A stretch of 64,000 bases of DNA from Hypomyces perniciosus (Eukaryota; Ascomycota; Sordariomycetes; Hypocreales; Hypocreaceae), in the NCBI GenBank assembly GCA_008477525.1, contig SPDT01000010.1:2728001-2792000 (forward strand), written 5' to 3'. The notes beneath the pieces are model-generated. The model saw only the letters and a list, made by a program, of their open reading frames with translations, did not search any database and was not told the DNA's origin. Positions 33,532 through 44,634 of the stretch are shown piece by piece; positions within the stretch are counted from its first letter, which is position 1, and each line of letters opens with the position of its first letter. Position numbers and translations under genes: made by a program.

Positions 33532-36037
33532 ATGTCTCTCAGTAAGTTTATGATGGGGCAGCAAGCCCACAAAGACCATCTCAGCTCACCTTCTATGGGA
33601 GTAGGCAACGAAATGCCATCCTTGTACGAGGAGTATCCTCGGAAGGCTGATCTCCGCAAGGAGCTCCAAAAGCCGCTTCCCTTCATTGCTCCAGGAACGG
33701 TGGACCCAGCTGCAATGGCCGGCGAAGAGGCCAGCAAGCAGGCCATTGCAATCCTAGACACGCTCAACTCGGCCCTGGCCACGGATGATTCCAAGAAGCT
33801 GGTAACCTGCTTCTTCGCCAGCCAAGCATACTGGCGTGACATGTTGGCCTTGACCTCCCACTTGCGCACGTTTACGACTCCCGGTGTGATTGCCCCGGCC
33901 TTCCTGGAAACCAAGACGCTAAGGGGATTCACTGGAGGCATGAAGCTTGACGGCGCTGCCAAATTTATCCCGGCCACTCCAGTTCTTGTAAGCACACCAA
34001 CTCTTTTTATTGTCGCACCTTGAGGTTTGATCCGCCAGTCAAATCAAGTTGGCTCAATCGTGAGGGAGCAGCGAGAGAGCAGCGAGAGAGTAGTAAGTAA
34101 TTAGATGGAGCTCATTGTTGACTTTGAACCCCAGCAATTTATCGACTGCAGAGTCGTCTTTAGGACTAGCTTGCCTGCAGCGATGTGTACCGGGAGGTTG
34201 ATATTGTTGCCTACCAAAACCGAAGGTGAAAATGGCAAGGATACCCTTGCGTGGAAGATCTGGATCTTGAGTACATGGATCGAGAACTTGGACGTACAAG
34301 CAGAGGATGAGGCTCTGCTTCAGTCGCCTGGTGGAAAGCTTGATGGCGTTGAGACAATCGAGACCGATGTCTTCATTATTGGAGGCGGAAACTCGTAAGT
34401 CAAAAATCCAATACCACCGAACCTAGCCCAGAACCACAGTGATCGAGGTCCGTCCAACTCGAGTTCTTATCGTTGACTTCATACAGCGGGGTTGCCCTTG
34501 CAGCACGCCTGAAAGCCTTGGGAGTCGAGAGCGTCATGATCGACAAGAATCCCCAGGTTGGTGACAATTGGGCTGCCCGGTACGACTGCCTGAGGTTCCA
34601 CGTCCCGACGGCATCTTGCGAAATGCCATATCTCCGTAAGCAAGACTTCAACCATCGCAGGGTAAGTCCAGAATAAAACTAACTCCAAGCTCATGGCCAG
34701 ACTATAGCAATGACTTGCAGACTCCCTATCTTCTTACCAGGGACGATTTGTCTGAACACCTAAAGCGATATGTAGCAGCCTTCAACTTGAACATCGTTAC
34801 CTCTGCAAAGATACAGTCGACCCTGTATGACCAGGCGGGCAAGCGGTGGGTCGTCAAATTCCAGACTCCCAATGGCGAGAGGACAGCCGTTTGCAAACAG
34901 CTCGTCCAGGCAACGGGCATCGGCTCTTCGAAGCCCTACCTTCCGCCCATGTTAGATGATCACCAGTACAAGGGCGTCAGCATTCACTCAGTACAGTATA
35001 AGAACGCTAAGCTGTTGGTGGAAAAGGGGGCCAAGGCAAGTCTCTATCGTCCAGCGCTAATATTTCCATACCCACATCTAATTCAGCTTAGTCCGTCCTC
35101 GTAATCGGCTCGGCCAATACGGCGTTCGACATCATAGAAGATTGCTACGACGCCGGGCTGAGGACAACAATGATCGCCCGGTCCCCAACTTACATTTTAC
35201 CGATCTCGTATCTTTCAGATTCTCATGGATTAGGCGCCTATGACCAAATGCCGATAGATGCGGCTGATAAGATGCTGATGACACTTCCAGTGTCTGTCGA
35301 TAGTCAGCTTATCCACAACCTCTTTTCTCACCTAGCGTCCATGGAACCGTATGTGTTTGTACAATTATCAGGCTGGCCATCGCCATCTACCGGCAGCAAA
35401 GCCTGAGCGTTGCCTCTGTAAGTATATATAAACTGAAATACCTCGCAACAGGGACCGCTACAAAGCCCTCGCCGCCTCCGGCTTCCCTGTCATTGACAGT
35501 CGCCACCCGGACGCCGACATGCAGCACCACCTAGTCGAGCGCGCGGGTGGGCACTATGTGGACCTGGACCGGGGCGTACGCCTCATTTCGGAAAGCAAAG
35601 TCAATGTGAGGGGCCTCGTCACGCCGGTTGCGTACACCGCGACGGGTCTCCGCTTCTCGGACGGCAGCACGGCGGACGCGGACGCGGTTGTGTGGTGTAC
35701 GGGATTCGCGGACCACAACTGCAACACCACGGCCATGGACATCTTGGGCAACGCGAGCGGGAATGAGGAGAGTGCTGGAACGACCAAGAACTTACTAGGT
35801 CCACGCGATGTAGCACTGCGCCTCGACGCTACATGGGGAGTCGATGCTGAGGGCGAGATCCGCGGCATGTGGAAGCGCCATCTGCATATGGAAAACTACT
35901 GGATCGTAGGAGGACATACACAGCATCAGCGATGGTGGTCGCGTGTGGTGGCGCAACAGATCAAGTTGGCGCTGGAGGGCATTTTGCCGCCTGCGTATCG
36001 GGACACGCCCGAATCGGTTGAGCAGGCTTCATATTGA
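33532..36037 (+). CDS. FAD-dependent monooxygenase (flavin-containing monooxygenase type), six exons
   Basis: Exons are 33,532-33,987, 34,105-34,394, 34,497-34,661, 34,721-35,035, 35,092-35,348 and 35,452-36,037. The first ATG is at 33,532 (MSLSKFMMG). The N-terminal part (about 230 residues) resembles the NTF2-like extension often fused to fungal FMO-like enzymes. The FAD-binding Rossmann motif G-G-G-N-S-G-V-A-L-A is built across intron 2. A second dinucleotide motif V-L-V-I-G-S-A-N-T-A follows intron 4 and should bind NADPH. A C-terminal V-V-W-C-T-G-F corresponds to the ATG-type motif that ends the fold. Such enzymes add one oxygen to a small substrate; the substrate cannot be told. Intron 4 starts with GC (GCAAGT) and ends TTAG. 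No lesion was found. An indole-pyruvate-monooxygenase-like activity is possible but unproven. Confidence 0.85.
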
Positions 36038-36369
36038 TGGGTTCCATGAGATTGCCTTGTGGGACTACTTGAAGTCCCTCTTACCCGTAGAAATATGTAC
36101 TAATGCTGGTGAAAGGTGTCGCAAATGGTTGTTTGTCAATGACTGTTCCACTCCATATTGGCCAAGTCCTGGTATATTACAACTGCAAGCTGACCCCAAG
36201 TGCTGCGAGATGTGTTCACATGCCCTTGGGGGCAGTGTTAAGAGGGAGAAACCATATATTTGGACCATTAACAACTGATGGCAGTAGTAATAGTATTATT
36301 TTGGTTAAGCCGTTGAACTCTGAGTAGTATAGGTATGGATACTACTCATTACGCGAACCGCTGTCTTCT
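36038..36369. other. Convergent intergenic region
   Basis: 332 bp between the stop codons of the monooxygenase (plus) and the next gene (minus). It must hold both 3' ends. I see no coding frame that overrides this. Confidence 0.45.
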
Positions 36370-37392
36370 CTAGTGCATCAGCTGTCTCCCCAATTCATCC
36401 GGAATTTTGAACATATCCCCAGTGCGATGGTCTTGTAACCAGTGTTGCTCCGGTTGTACTGTCGGATTCGGGTCAACTATAGGCTGGATCAATATCCTGT
36501 GCTCGTGGTAATGGATAGATCGAGTGCGCTGGGGTTGGTAGATTGTATGAACGTGAGGCCTAACATCCTCGTGGATCACAGGAGATCTCAAGTGAGTTGT
36601 ATGGTCGACATCGACACTGCGATGGTTTTGGATTGCATCCAAATTTGTATGGCCATCTGAAAATCTTGGTTCTGCCATTTCTTGTCTGCCTGAACCTGTC
36701 GCTTCATCCTCATCGGTGGTTTGAGGTTTCTGGCTTGACAGCTTGTAGTGCGGCTGCTCGTCTTGAGGAAGATAGCGCTCCCGGACCAGGCCATCGCCGT
36801 AGCTGCTTTCCTCGGTCAGTTGCGGCTGATACCTATTTGCTGCATTCTCTGTATCTGAGGTATCCAGAGGAGGGCTTTCGAAAGACCGCTGTTCATTGGT
36901 TTCTCTTTGGTCGCGGAGGATATCGTCGCTTGATCCACCATGAAATGGCACAGGCGACGAATATTCGCGCGGCATAGAGACGCCAATTTGACTAACGTCG
37001 ACCTCTTGGTCTCTTTCAGTGCGCATTTGCTGGGCCCCAGAAGCAGTATGCGGCCGCAGGGAGACCGTCAGAGCTGGTGACCTCGGAACTGACGCTGTGC
37101 TCGCAGGGCGCGCGGTGGGATGCTCAGGAACACCATTCTGGCTGATGGGATGGCCATTTTTCTCAAGTCCTGGAGTTTCTTTTGACGGCGTAAGAACGTC
37201 ATTTGCGGCATCTTTCGTCAGTTTTCCATGATGCGATTGAGACAGGTGTCTGTCCACACTGGCATCTGGGTAATTGCTATCCGCTTTTGGCGCACCCATC
37301 CCGTCTTCAGACACTCGATGCTTTGCGTGATTCCTACGCCATCGACGACGTCTCGACCACCTCTGGAAAACATTCTTGATGCGATCCAACAT
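36370..37392 (-). CDS. Hypothetical fungal protein with C-terminal His-rich 'VRPH' segment
   Basis: The open frame extends to 37,476, but the first ATG is at 37,390-37,392 (MLDRIKNVFQRW), giving 340 residues. The N-terminus is a basic stretch (RWSRRRRWRRNH). The middle is low complexity and rich in Ser, Pro, Gln and charged residues, so probably disordered. The C-terminal 70 residues are structured in composition and carry I-H-E-D-V-R-P-H-V-H-T-I-Y, then Y-H-E-H-R-I-L-I-Q-P-I, and an end with L-Q-D-H-R-T-G. The same spaced pattern occurs in the divergent gene at 38,305. No enzyme motif or signal peptide is visible. The family is known to me only as conserved hypothetical in Aspergillus and relatives. 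Confidence 0.7.
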   Translation of the reverse strand: MLDRIKNVFQRWSRRRRWRRNHAKHRVSEDGMGAPKADSNYPDASVDRHLSQSHHGKLTKDAANDVLTPSKETPGLEKNGHPISQNGVPEHPTARPASTASVPRSPALTVSLRPHTASGAQQMRTERDQEVDVSQIGVSMPREYSSPVPFHGGSSDDILRDQRETNEQRSFESPPLDTSDTENAANRYQPQLTEESSYGDGLVRERYLPQDEQPHYKLSSQKPQTTDEDEATGSGRQEMAEPRFSDGHTNLDAIQNHRSVDVDHTTHLRSPVIHEDVRPHVHTIYQPQRTRSIHYHEHRILIQPIVDPNPTVQPEQHWLQDHRTGDMFKIPDELGRQLMH

Positions 37393-38304
37393 GGAGAAGG
37401 CAGATGAGGCTGCTTGGAATACAGTCGTGTAGCAGTGCGGTATGCTATGATACTTCCTAGGAAACAGAATACACAACGAGAAACACGGTTATGATGAGAT
37501 TCCAGGAAAATGGGTATTCTCCCTTTGACTTGGGTCACAGAATATCCTCTTCCGGCTCTTTCAGTATCGATTAGCTTCGCCGATTAAGTTGCGCCATTGG
37601 CACGCACGCAGCAGTCATCGTTGAATTCTCGAAAATGGAAAGATCTACACCAGGGTTGCTTATTACGGCGAGGACGTGGCTCCATGACGTGATGCATCCA
37701 GACCATCTACGTAGGTGCGTAGTAGGAAAGACTAGTGAAACCATGTTTCAAACACGGGACCACTTTATAAACTATGCTCTGTAAGCAGTCAAGCTGTCCC
37801 ATATTTTATATAACTCTCTTTGTCATGCTTTTCTGGACATTCCTGGTCAAAAGCGCCTTGCCAATTGCGTGTAGTTGTACATGCCTCTAACCCTAACATT
37901 AAGTTTCTCTTCTACGGTCATTAAATGACGGGTTCCGTTTTCAGTCCTATACTCCAAAGCTTATGAAACCCTCCGAACCTACTATCTCGTTGGGACTGAT
38001 CCTGATGCGTTCAACGGGCATTCGTGAAGATCGCGAATTCCAATCTCAGCTATAACCGTTACATCAAGTCTGAATGCAGCCAGAGAGTCCTTGATCTTGC
38101 GCTGACCGGAGGCTCCGGTTCGCTAGGGTTTGCCTCAGATGACGTCCATGACCTCTGCGAGTCACGAAGATGCTTCGTGATGAAGGGTGATAAATTTGAG
38201 AAAGTCCCCTCGTTCCTACACAGTCCCTTCATCTTTCCTCATCGTGACATCTATCCACCCTTCATACATACATCCTTTAGACATCTTCAACGCCATCTCT
38301 CACA
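37393..38304. promoter_or_regulatory. Divergent intergenic region between the two His-rich genes
   Basis: About 900 bp separate the start codons of the two divergently transcribed genes. A plus-strand frame at 38,024-38,434 overlaps the start of the next gene in another frame and is a shadow. A pyrimidine-rich leader (CATCTTCAACGCCATCTCTC) lies just before the 38,305 ATG. No known operator was recognised. Confidence 0.4.
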
Positions 38305-39053
38305 ATGGAAAAAGCCAAGAAGGCCGTTGCAAACTTCATGTCCCGCGATGGGAAGCACACTACTACCGTCCATGAAGAGACCAACAAGGCGGTCACCGAG
38401 GAACATGTTCGACCACATCAACACGAGGAGGTGACCACCGCCATTGATAAGGAGGTCCATCAAGATCACCACCACACGACTGTCCAGCCAATTAATGCCA
38501 AAGAGACATTGTAGGTCCAATCCGCCCCCAGCTTGTCGCACAACGATCTAATATGATGATTAGGCCCGAGCAACATACACATAACATGATGCCAGTTGAA
38601 CACAAGACATTCGTTCATGGCAACGAGAAGGACACACAGGCAATGCTGGACCGCGAGGCCGCCAGGTTCAAGGACACCTCGGTCACTCACGACACTACAC
38701 ACTCTGCCTCTACTGCTCCTCAGATTTCGGGAGAGCATGTGCACCACCACGTCCATGAGCACATCCAGCCCGTTATCCAAAAAGAAACGGTAGCTCCACA
38801 TATCGTCCACACGACTGTCCCCGTGCATGAAACGCACCATGCTGCTGCAGTTCATCATGGAACTTCGGTGCTACCTGCCAAGACTTTGGAGGAGTTCAAT
38901 GGAAACCGAGGAACACTTGAAGGGCAGGCTACTCATAAAGTGAATGAGTATGAAGGTTGCCCAAACTTTGAGAGCCAGGAGAATCACGGTCGTGTGTCCA
39001 GGAATGAGGGTGTACAAAGCAATGGCCGCCCCAAGGAAGCGGTTCTTGGATAG
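38305..39053 (+). CDS. His-rich 'allergen'-type protein, two exons
   Basis: Exons are 38,305-38,510 and 38,564-39,053, joined across a 53-bp GT-AG intron, giving 231 residues. It starts MEKAKKAVANFM. The protein is unusually rich in His, Thr, Glu and Val. It contains repeated motifs: T-E-E-H-V-R-P-H-Q-H-E, D-K-E-V-H-Q-D-H-H-H-T-T-V-Q-P-I, H-V-H-H-H-V-H-E-H-I-Q-P-V-I and H-I-V-H-T-T-V-P-V-H-E-T. This layout matches a family annotated as putative allergen in Aspergillus and Penicillium, whose cellular role is unknown; metal binding or stress-related disorder are guesses. It has no signal peptide. No lesion was found. It is divergent from the gene at 36,370-37,392, which shares the H-V-R-P-H module. 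Confidence 0.85.
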
Positions 39054-40854
39054 TTGAATGGCCCACTCAGGACTCGTGAGTGGCTCCTTGGCGATGTTGG
39101 CCGTGGTTGAGTAGTGGACCAATCGATATACTATGAGGATGATGCTCCTATGGTAGTAGCTCTAATATGTTTAGAAATGAAAGATTGATAATAATAGATG
39201 AATCATGTCTTGTGCATTATTGTCCGTCTAGTTCATTTGTGACTGAAAATACGTATCCAATGATAGATGTCCTATGTGATGAGCTAGACATGCCGCTGTT
39301 GGGGTGGGTGAGGTGTTTTGCGAGCAGTAGAAGAAAGTTGGCTTCACATCCTTCGTCGACGATGCCAAACGGCATGGTTCATTTCACACTGTGAAATTTT
39401 ATGTTCGGATCATCCCACAAGTCGCCGCTACTTCTGGTAATAGTCTAGCTCAAAAGACGTACTCCGTATGTTCCTTTCCATGGAAATTCTGACGTTCATC
39501 TTCAAGTGTACGATGTGGACGCGGAGTACAAGCATGCTATCAGCCGTGGTCCGATGGGCGGAAGCGACATCATCGGTGACGATTAAATGGGGAGCCAGGT
39601 ATTCATAAAGAGGGCTTGTCTTGTAGCACTAAAATCAGAAATGAAGACTGCGCGACGCGAGTTCCTGGAAGTTTGGCCGCCTCTGAGAGGTCGAGTGCTG
39701 TAGGGTAGCATTGGAATCCGGTAAAAGCGATGGTACGAAGGAAGATGCTTGGCATAAATGCTCTGTTGGGGGGGGGGGGGGAGGTAAGGCTTACTGGTTG
39801 CCTCAAAAATATGGATCTGTCTTGTGATAAGCTGAAGGCATGTTAGGTAGGTAGGATGAGGTTCAAACAACCAACATGCAGGGCCAAGAACGTAGGGTTC
39901 AGGAATGGTCCCCATGTTGTAGTACTAGGTATGTAGTAGTACAAAGGGCGCGTTAATTTCTGCACCTATCGTGAAGCAGGATTGCCTTTTATCCTTTATT
40001 GCCCCCATCAATGAGGACAATAAGCTCGACAGAGTTTCCTCGAGTGGCTTTGAGTAGGCCGTCAAGTCTCGCCAAAGCGCGCCATCTCCTTAGCGGCGAA
40101 GCTCAGCAGCGCGGCATAATGAATCATACTAATAGATGGCTGTTTAATACATACGATCCCCAGAGGGAATATTACAGTCAATAGTGGAGTGGCGAAGGGG
40201 GACTGAAGTCAAGGAGGAGTGTTGAGTAATTCGCAATGAATGAGAGGAGCGTTTGCCAAGCTGGTTGGTCATGGCGGGACAAGACGGAAGAATCGTTCCC
40301 TAGGCTTTGATTGGCGAGGAGTAGATTCAGGGGGCGGAATTGATATTATGTATGTAGTAATACTACACTGTCTTAGGCTGAGGTATTTACTCATGCCAAC
40401 ATGCGCATGATTTACTTGCAGATGATGAAGTACGAGCATGTACCACAAGGTCATGCAGTGCCGTTGATCGCATCCAACGGCGAATCTATGTGCTACTCTG
40501 TAGTATTTATGTCCGAGGTACGGAGTACTACTATTATCAGATTATTATGTAAGACGAGTATACGAAGTACAGTGGCGTGATTTGTAAACGATAGTTGCAA
40601 AGGCTACGAGCAAATGCTCTGTCTTTTCCGCCAAAAGTGATCTAGAAAAGGCTTTACCCGCGCTCTCTATGCCACATGCAAATCATTAGTCGTGGTAGGT
40701 ACTTCGTACATGGTACAAGTATAAAGTGTATGTATGTACTACCTAGACGGGCGCCTTTATGCGGGTCTAGCGCAGGACCCTTTGTCTCATGACATCCAGG
40801 GCCTGTGTGGTTGGCTTCAGCCACCTCCGTAGTATGTACGGAGTAGCACGAGCA

Positions 40855-40930
40855 GTATTAGTACTAGTACTAGTACTACTAGTACCAGGCACAGTAGAAG
40901 TAGTAGTACTCCGTAGTAGTAGTAGTACTT
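40855..40930. repeat. GTA/TAC trinucleotide microsatellite
   Basis: Imperfect GTA and TAC (also CTA) repeats in both directions, which makes the tract partly self-complementary. It includes a TACTCCGTA word at 40,907-40,915. Confidence 0.7.
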
Positions 40931-41854
40931 CATAAGCGACAAAGATTCAAGATCCCTAGTCTGATACGGAGACAGAGCGGTGATGAGATCTCTACTCGTA
41001 TGATGATCCTCCCCTGATGGCATTTCGTAAGCGTGTGGCATGTCTTGGTCTCTCACCTCACCTCCTCCCTCAGACTTCGTTTGGTCTTGACTCGCTTCTG
41101 CTTCTGGATGACAATGCTTTTCCTGCAAAGGAAATTCACGCAGCTGCCCCTTTCATCGCCAAGCGGCCCGTCAGTACTACTACTTGTACTAGATAGATGA
41201 CTGATCATCCCCGTCCAATAAATTGCCCTTGAGAAGGGTGGCATAACGCCCACGTGCGTGGCCGAATACATACGCATGAGAGTGCAGCAGATGCAATTTA
41301 ACCCCCCCCCCCCCCACTTCAGATCTGCGAGTATGTAGTATTATCTAGAGAGGATCATCAACAACTGGCTCAATTCGCGGTCCAATGCAGAGGGAGACTT
41401 TGAATTGACAGCAAAACCGGGTAACTGATGATGCACACACATACATCCACACGGAGTAGTAGTAGTACTACTACTACTACGAAGTACTCCATGCGGATAC
41501 TCGCAGCCAGTGGTACATACTTACTTACTTGCGCCTCAATACATGTAGTGGAGCGCGCAAGTGCTGTTTCTAGCGCTGTAAGATTTGGTGCGGCATGCTT
41601 CTCCTTTCCTGTCTGCACGAACGGAGCACCTCCATGCTCAAGCTCAAGCTCAGCCTCCATGGGTCTATACGACGCGCGGCTGGCGAGTGATGGGACGGCA
41701 TTGATCCTTTCCGAAAGCCGTTATTCCGTGTTGGGGGTTCATCTCAAAATCGACCCATCCCCGAGATTCAGACCAACGGGCGGGTAATTAGATGGAGAGC
41801 AGCAGATCGAAGGTAGTGGCCATCTGTCCTCCTTGACGTTTCGATTGTCTCGTG

Positions 41855-41909
41855 TCTCTCTCTCTCTCTCTCTCTCTCACTCACTCACTCACTCTCTCTC
41901 TCTCTCTTT
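41855..41909 (+). repeat. CT / CACT simple repeat in the leader of the desaturase gene
   Basis: A (TC)n run, a (CACT)n run and a second (TC)n run lie in succession, 315-370 bp before the desaturase ATG. Pyrimidine-rich tracts near transcription starts are common in fungal promoters; whether this one is in the promoter or the 5' UTR cannot be told. Confidence 0.7.
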
Positions 41910-42224
41910 CCAGCCCCTCTTCGACTTTGTGGCCTCCATCGAGATTTCGCACTTCGACCCTTTGCTCCTTCGAAAAATTGACCCTTGGTCCTGCCGCTCT
42001 TTCGATCATTTTTCTGTCCCGATTTTTTTAGACCCTTGTCTTTCGTCGCCACTTTATCTTCCTTCTTCATCTTGACCTTCATCGCGTTGATCCGCTGGCA
42101 ACATCAACGACACTCATTCTTCTTGCCAACAGAAGTGAACCTCGAACCCATCGGTAGTCTCTCGAACGATCCGGAACCCGCAACATATACATAGAGCGCT
42201 CGTCTTCCTGTCTCCCTTACAGTC

Positions 42225-44452
42225 ATGGACCGTGATCAGGTCTTGTCGCCTCGGGCAGTCGAGGGCATGATTGCTGACGGCGACGCCATTGTGATTTTCG
42301 AAGACTATGTCCTGAGACTCAACTCGTGGCTCGGCAAGCATCCCGGGGGCTCTCTGGCCATTCAGCACATGATTGGCAGAGACGCGACCGACGAAATGAC
42401 GGCGTAAATATTTTCTGCTTGCATCATCATCCTCTCATGTGTACCACTGCATTCCTTATTGTTGCTGTTGCTCTGCGCTGTCCATGTGTGTTCCATTTGT
42501 TTTAGGCCTAAAATTCGGGAAGAGGGTATGCCACCCTTTTATTCTCCTCCTCGGCAGCATCGCCACGGGACGGCGCGGGGCGGGCTGAATCTACAACGCC
42601 CTATCTATAATTAATTCTGTTCCCTCCTTGTGGCATGTGCATTATTAATGTTAATGGTGTGCTGACCATTCCTTGCTGTAGCTATCATTCCGCAGCCACG
42701 CTGCGAACCATGAAGGCCTACCGGATCGGCCGGAAACCAATGGGTCCATGGATCAATAAGACACCTCCCATCAGGGGAGGCGTCTTCCGCAGCCTCCACA
42801 CTTTCCCGGATGTTCCGGAGATCTCGATCTCGGAGTCGGAAAGCATCTCGGACACAGACAATGATTCGCTAGATGAGCGTCTCAGCGACACATCCGACTC
42901 ATCTCTGCCCTCCGAGTGCAGTACTAGTTTGGACGGCATCGACGTTGATAAGTCAGATGCCGGCGGCCCTAGCCTTGGCCTTGAGCTCGAGAGACCTAGT
43001 ATTCGGAGCATTCGGAGGCGGGTCACCCCATACACCGATGCAACAACCGATGTGGCCCAGGGCAAGGATACGCCTGCCCAGGCACCAACGGCTGGAGGAG
43101 AGGCGCCCACGAGATGCCCCATCGAATACACAGATTGGGTCGTGCAAGGAGGCGTTGATGAAGGCCTGCGAGACTACCCGTCCATTGACCCCTCCGTGCA
43201 GCAGGACATCATCGACAAGTACCGGGTGTTGCATCAGAGAATACGCGATGAGGGACTCTACCGCTGCCGATATCTCGAGTATGGCAAAGAGATGATCCGA
43301 TACGTTGGCCTGTTCATAGGCTTCCTCATCACCCTCCACCAAGGCTGGTACATGACTTCGGCCGTTTTGCTTGGGTTGTTCTGGGTTGGTTTACTCCATC
43401 CACCGCCTCTGTTCGGCGTACTTTGTCTCAGGAGCGTTATGCTAACGGACCCTGTGCATTCTAGCATCAGATCATGTTCACCGCCCATGACGCTGGCCAT
43501 CTAGCCATCAGCCAAATCTTTGTCGTAGACACCCTCATCGGCATGTTCATCGCCGACTTCTGCTGTGGCCTGTCCATTGGATGGTGGAAGAGCAGCCATA
43601 ATGTCCACCATCTCATCACCAACCAACCAGTGAGTCCTTATATCTCAATCTCAGCGTTGTGGCACCCGATATTGTGTGTATTAACAACTGTCCTAGGAAC
43701 ACGACCCGGATATTCAGAATGTCCCCCTGTTCGCCACGTGCCCTTCTTTCTTTCGATCCATCCGCTCCACCTATTACAACGGCTTCGTGTTCGTCTGGGA
43801 TGCCGTCGCCGACTTCATGGTTCCGTATCAAAAATACACTTACTACCCGGTCATGGGTATTGCCCGCTTTAACCTCTACCTTCTTTCATGGATCCACCTA
43901 CTATCGGGAAAGTCGTCCGCGCTGAGAGATAGCAAGGCATGGTGGATTCGACCCACAGAGATCACCTTCTGCTGCTGTTACTGGTTGTTGTTTGGATATT
44001 GTCTGCTTTGGCGTTCGCTGCCGACGTGGACAATTCGCGTGGCCTTTGTCCTGGTGTCTCATATCGTTACTATGCCCTTACATGTTCAGATTACTCTATC
44101 TCACTGGGGCATGTCAACATCTGAGCTGGGTGAGACCGAGTCTTTTGCGCAGCGACAGCTACGAACCACCATGGACGTCGACTGCCCTGCCTGGCTCGAC
44201 TTCATCCACGGAGGACTACAATTCCAGGCAGTCCACCACCTATTCCCACGGGTACCGCGACACAATCTCCGGAGAGTCCAGACCCTGGTCAAGGAGTTTT
44301 GCCAGGACACGGGAATTCCCTACTCGATCTTGGGGTTTGTAGATGGCAATCGCAAAGTCCTTGGTCGACTGGAACAGGTGAGCGATCAGCTCAAGATGCT
44401 GATTAACTGCCAGAAATACATGGCTGAGACTGGAGAGAGCGGGTTACACTGA
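42225..44452 (+). CDS. Delta-8 sphingolipid desaturase (cytochrome b5 fusion), four exons
   Basis: Exons are 42,225-42,403, 42,682-43,384, 43,465-43,629 and 43,697-44,452 (introns 278, 80 and 67 bp), giving 600 residues with a clean frame. The N-terminal cytochrome b5 domain has H-P-G-G at residues 39-42 and the second haem His in A-Y-H-S just after intron 1. The front-end desaturase has all three His boxes: H-D-A-G-H (43,486-43,500), H-N-V-H-H (43,597-43,611) and Q-A-V-H-H (44,225-44,239), where Gln in the third box is the mark of front-end enzymes. Hydrophobic segments near residues 240-285 and in exon 4 should span the ER membrane. The family introduces the delta-8 double bond into the long-chain base of glucosylceramides. 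An acidic Ser/Asp-rich linker separates the two domains. No lesion was seen. Confidence 0.9.
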
Positions 44453-44634
44453 TATTTTGCATTTTCCTAATGGCGTAAAGCGTCGATTGCTTGTGGCTTC
44501 TTTGTCCTTTTTAATTTCTCCTTTCTTACGTATGTCATATAGACAATAGACAAGTTCAATTGTTAAGCTGCTCGAAGTCGTGTTGTCCCACCAGCCTTTG
44601 GCGTCCTAAATCTCTCAGTCCTTAGCTAGCTCCT
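44453..44634. other. Convergent intergenic region
   Basis: 182 bp between the desaturase stop (plus) and the last stop of the DUF3638 gene (minus). No separate gene fits. Polyadenylation signals are not obvious. Confidence 0.4.

Larger units (their letters stand above)
39054..42224. other. Gene-poor, microsatellite-rich intergenic region
   Basis: About 3.2 kb without a convincing gene. It holds a 14-G run at 39,768-39,781, a 14-C run at 41,302-41,315, GTA/TAC repeats near 40,855-40,930 and 41,455-41,486, four exact TACGGAGTA or TACTCCGTA words (39,460, 40,519, 40,837, 40,907), three GAA variants (40,561, 40,701, 41,478) and a CT-rich tract at 41,855-41,909. Frames of 60-119 codons (for example 39,583-39,915 minus and 41,428-41,787 plus) include the simple repeats and have no domain. 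Confidence 0.6.

Noticed and set aside
36370..37476. Longer start for the minus-strand His-rich gene
   Set aside because: The upstream 28 codons start with TTG; the first ATG is at 37,392.
38024..38434. 136-codon plus-strand frame before the His-rich gene
   Set aside because: It overlaps the real start at 38,305 in another frame and has no domain.
40855..40930. CRISPR-like array
   Set aside because: The repeats are 3-bp microsatellite units without spacers.
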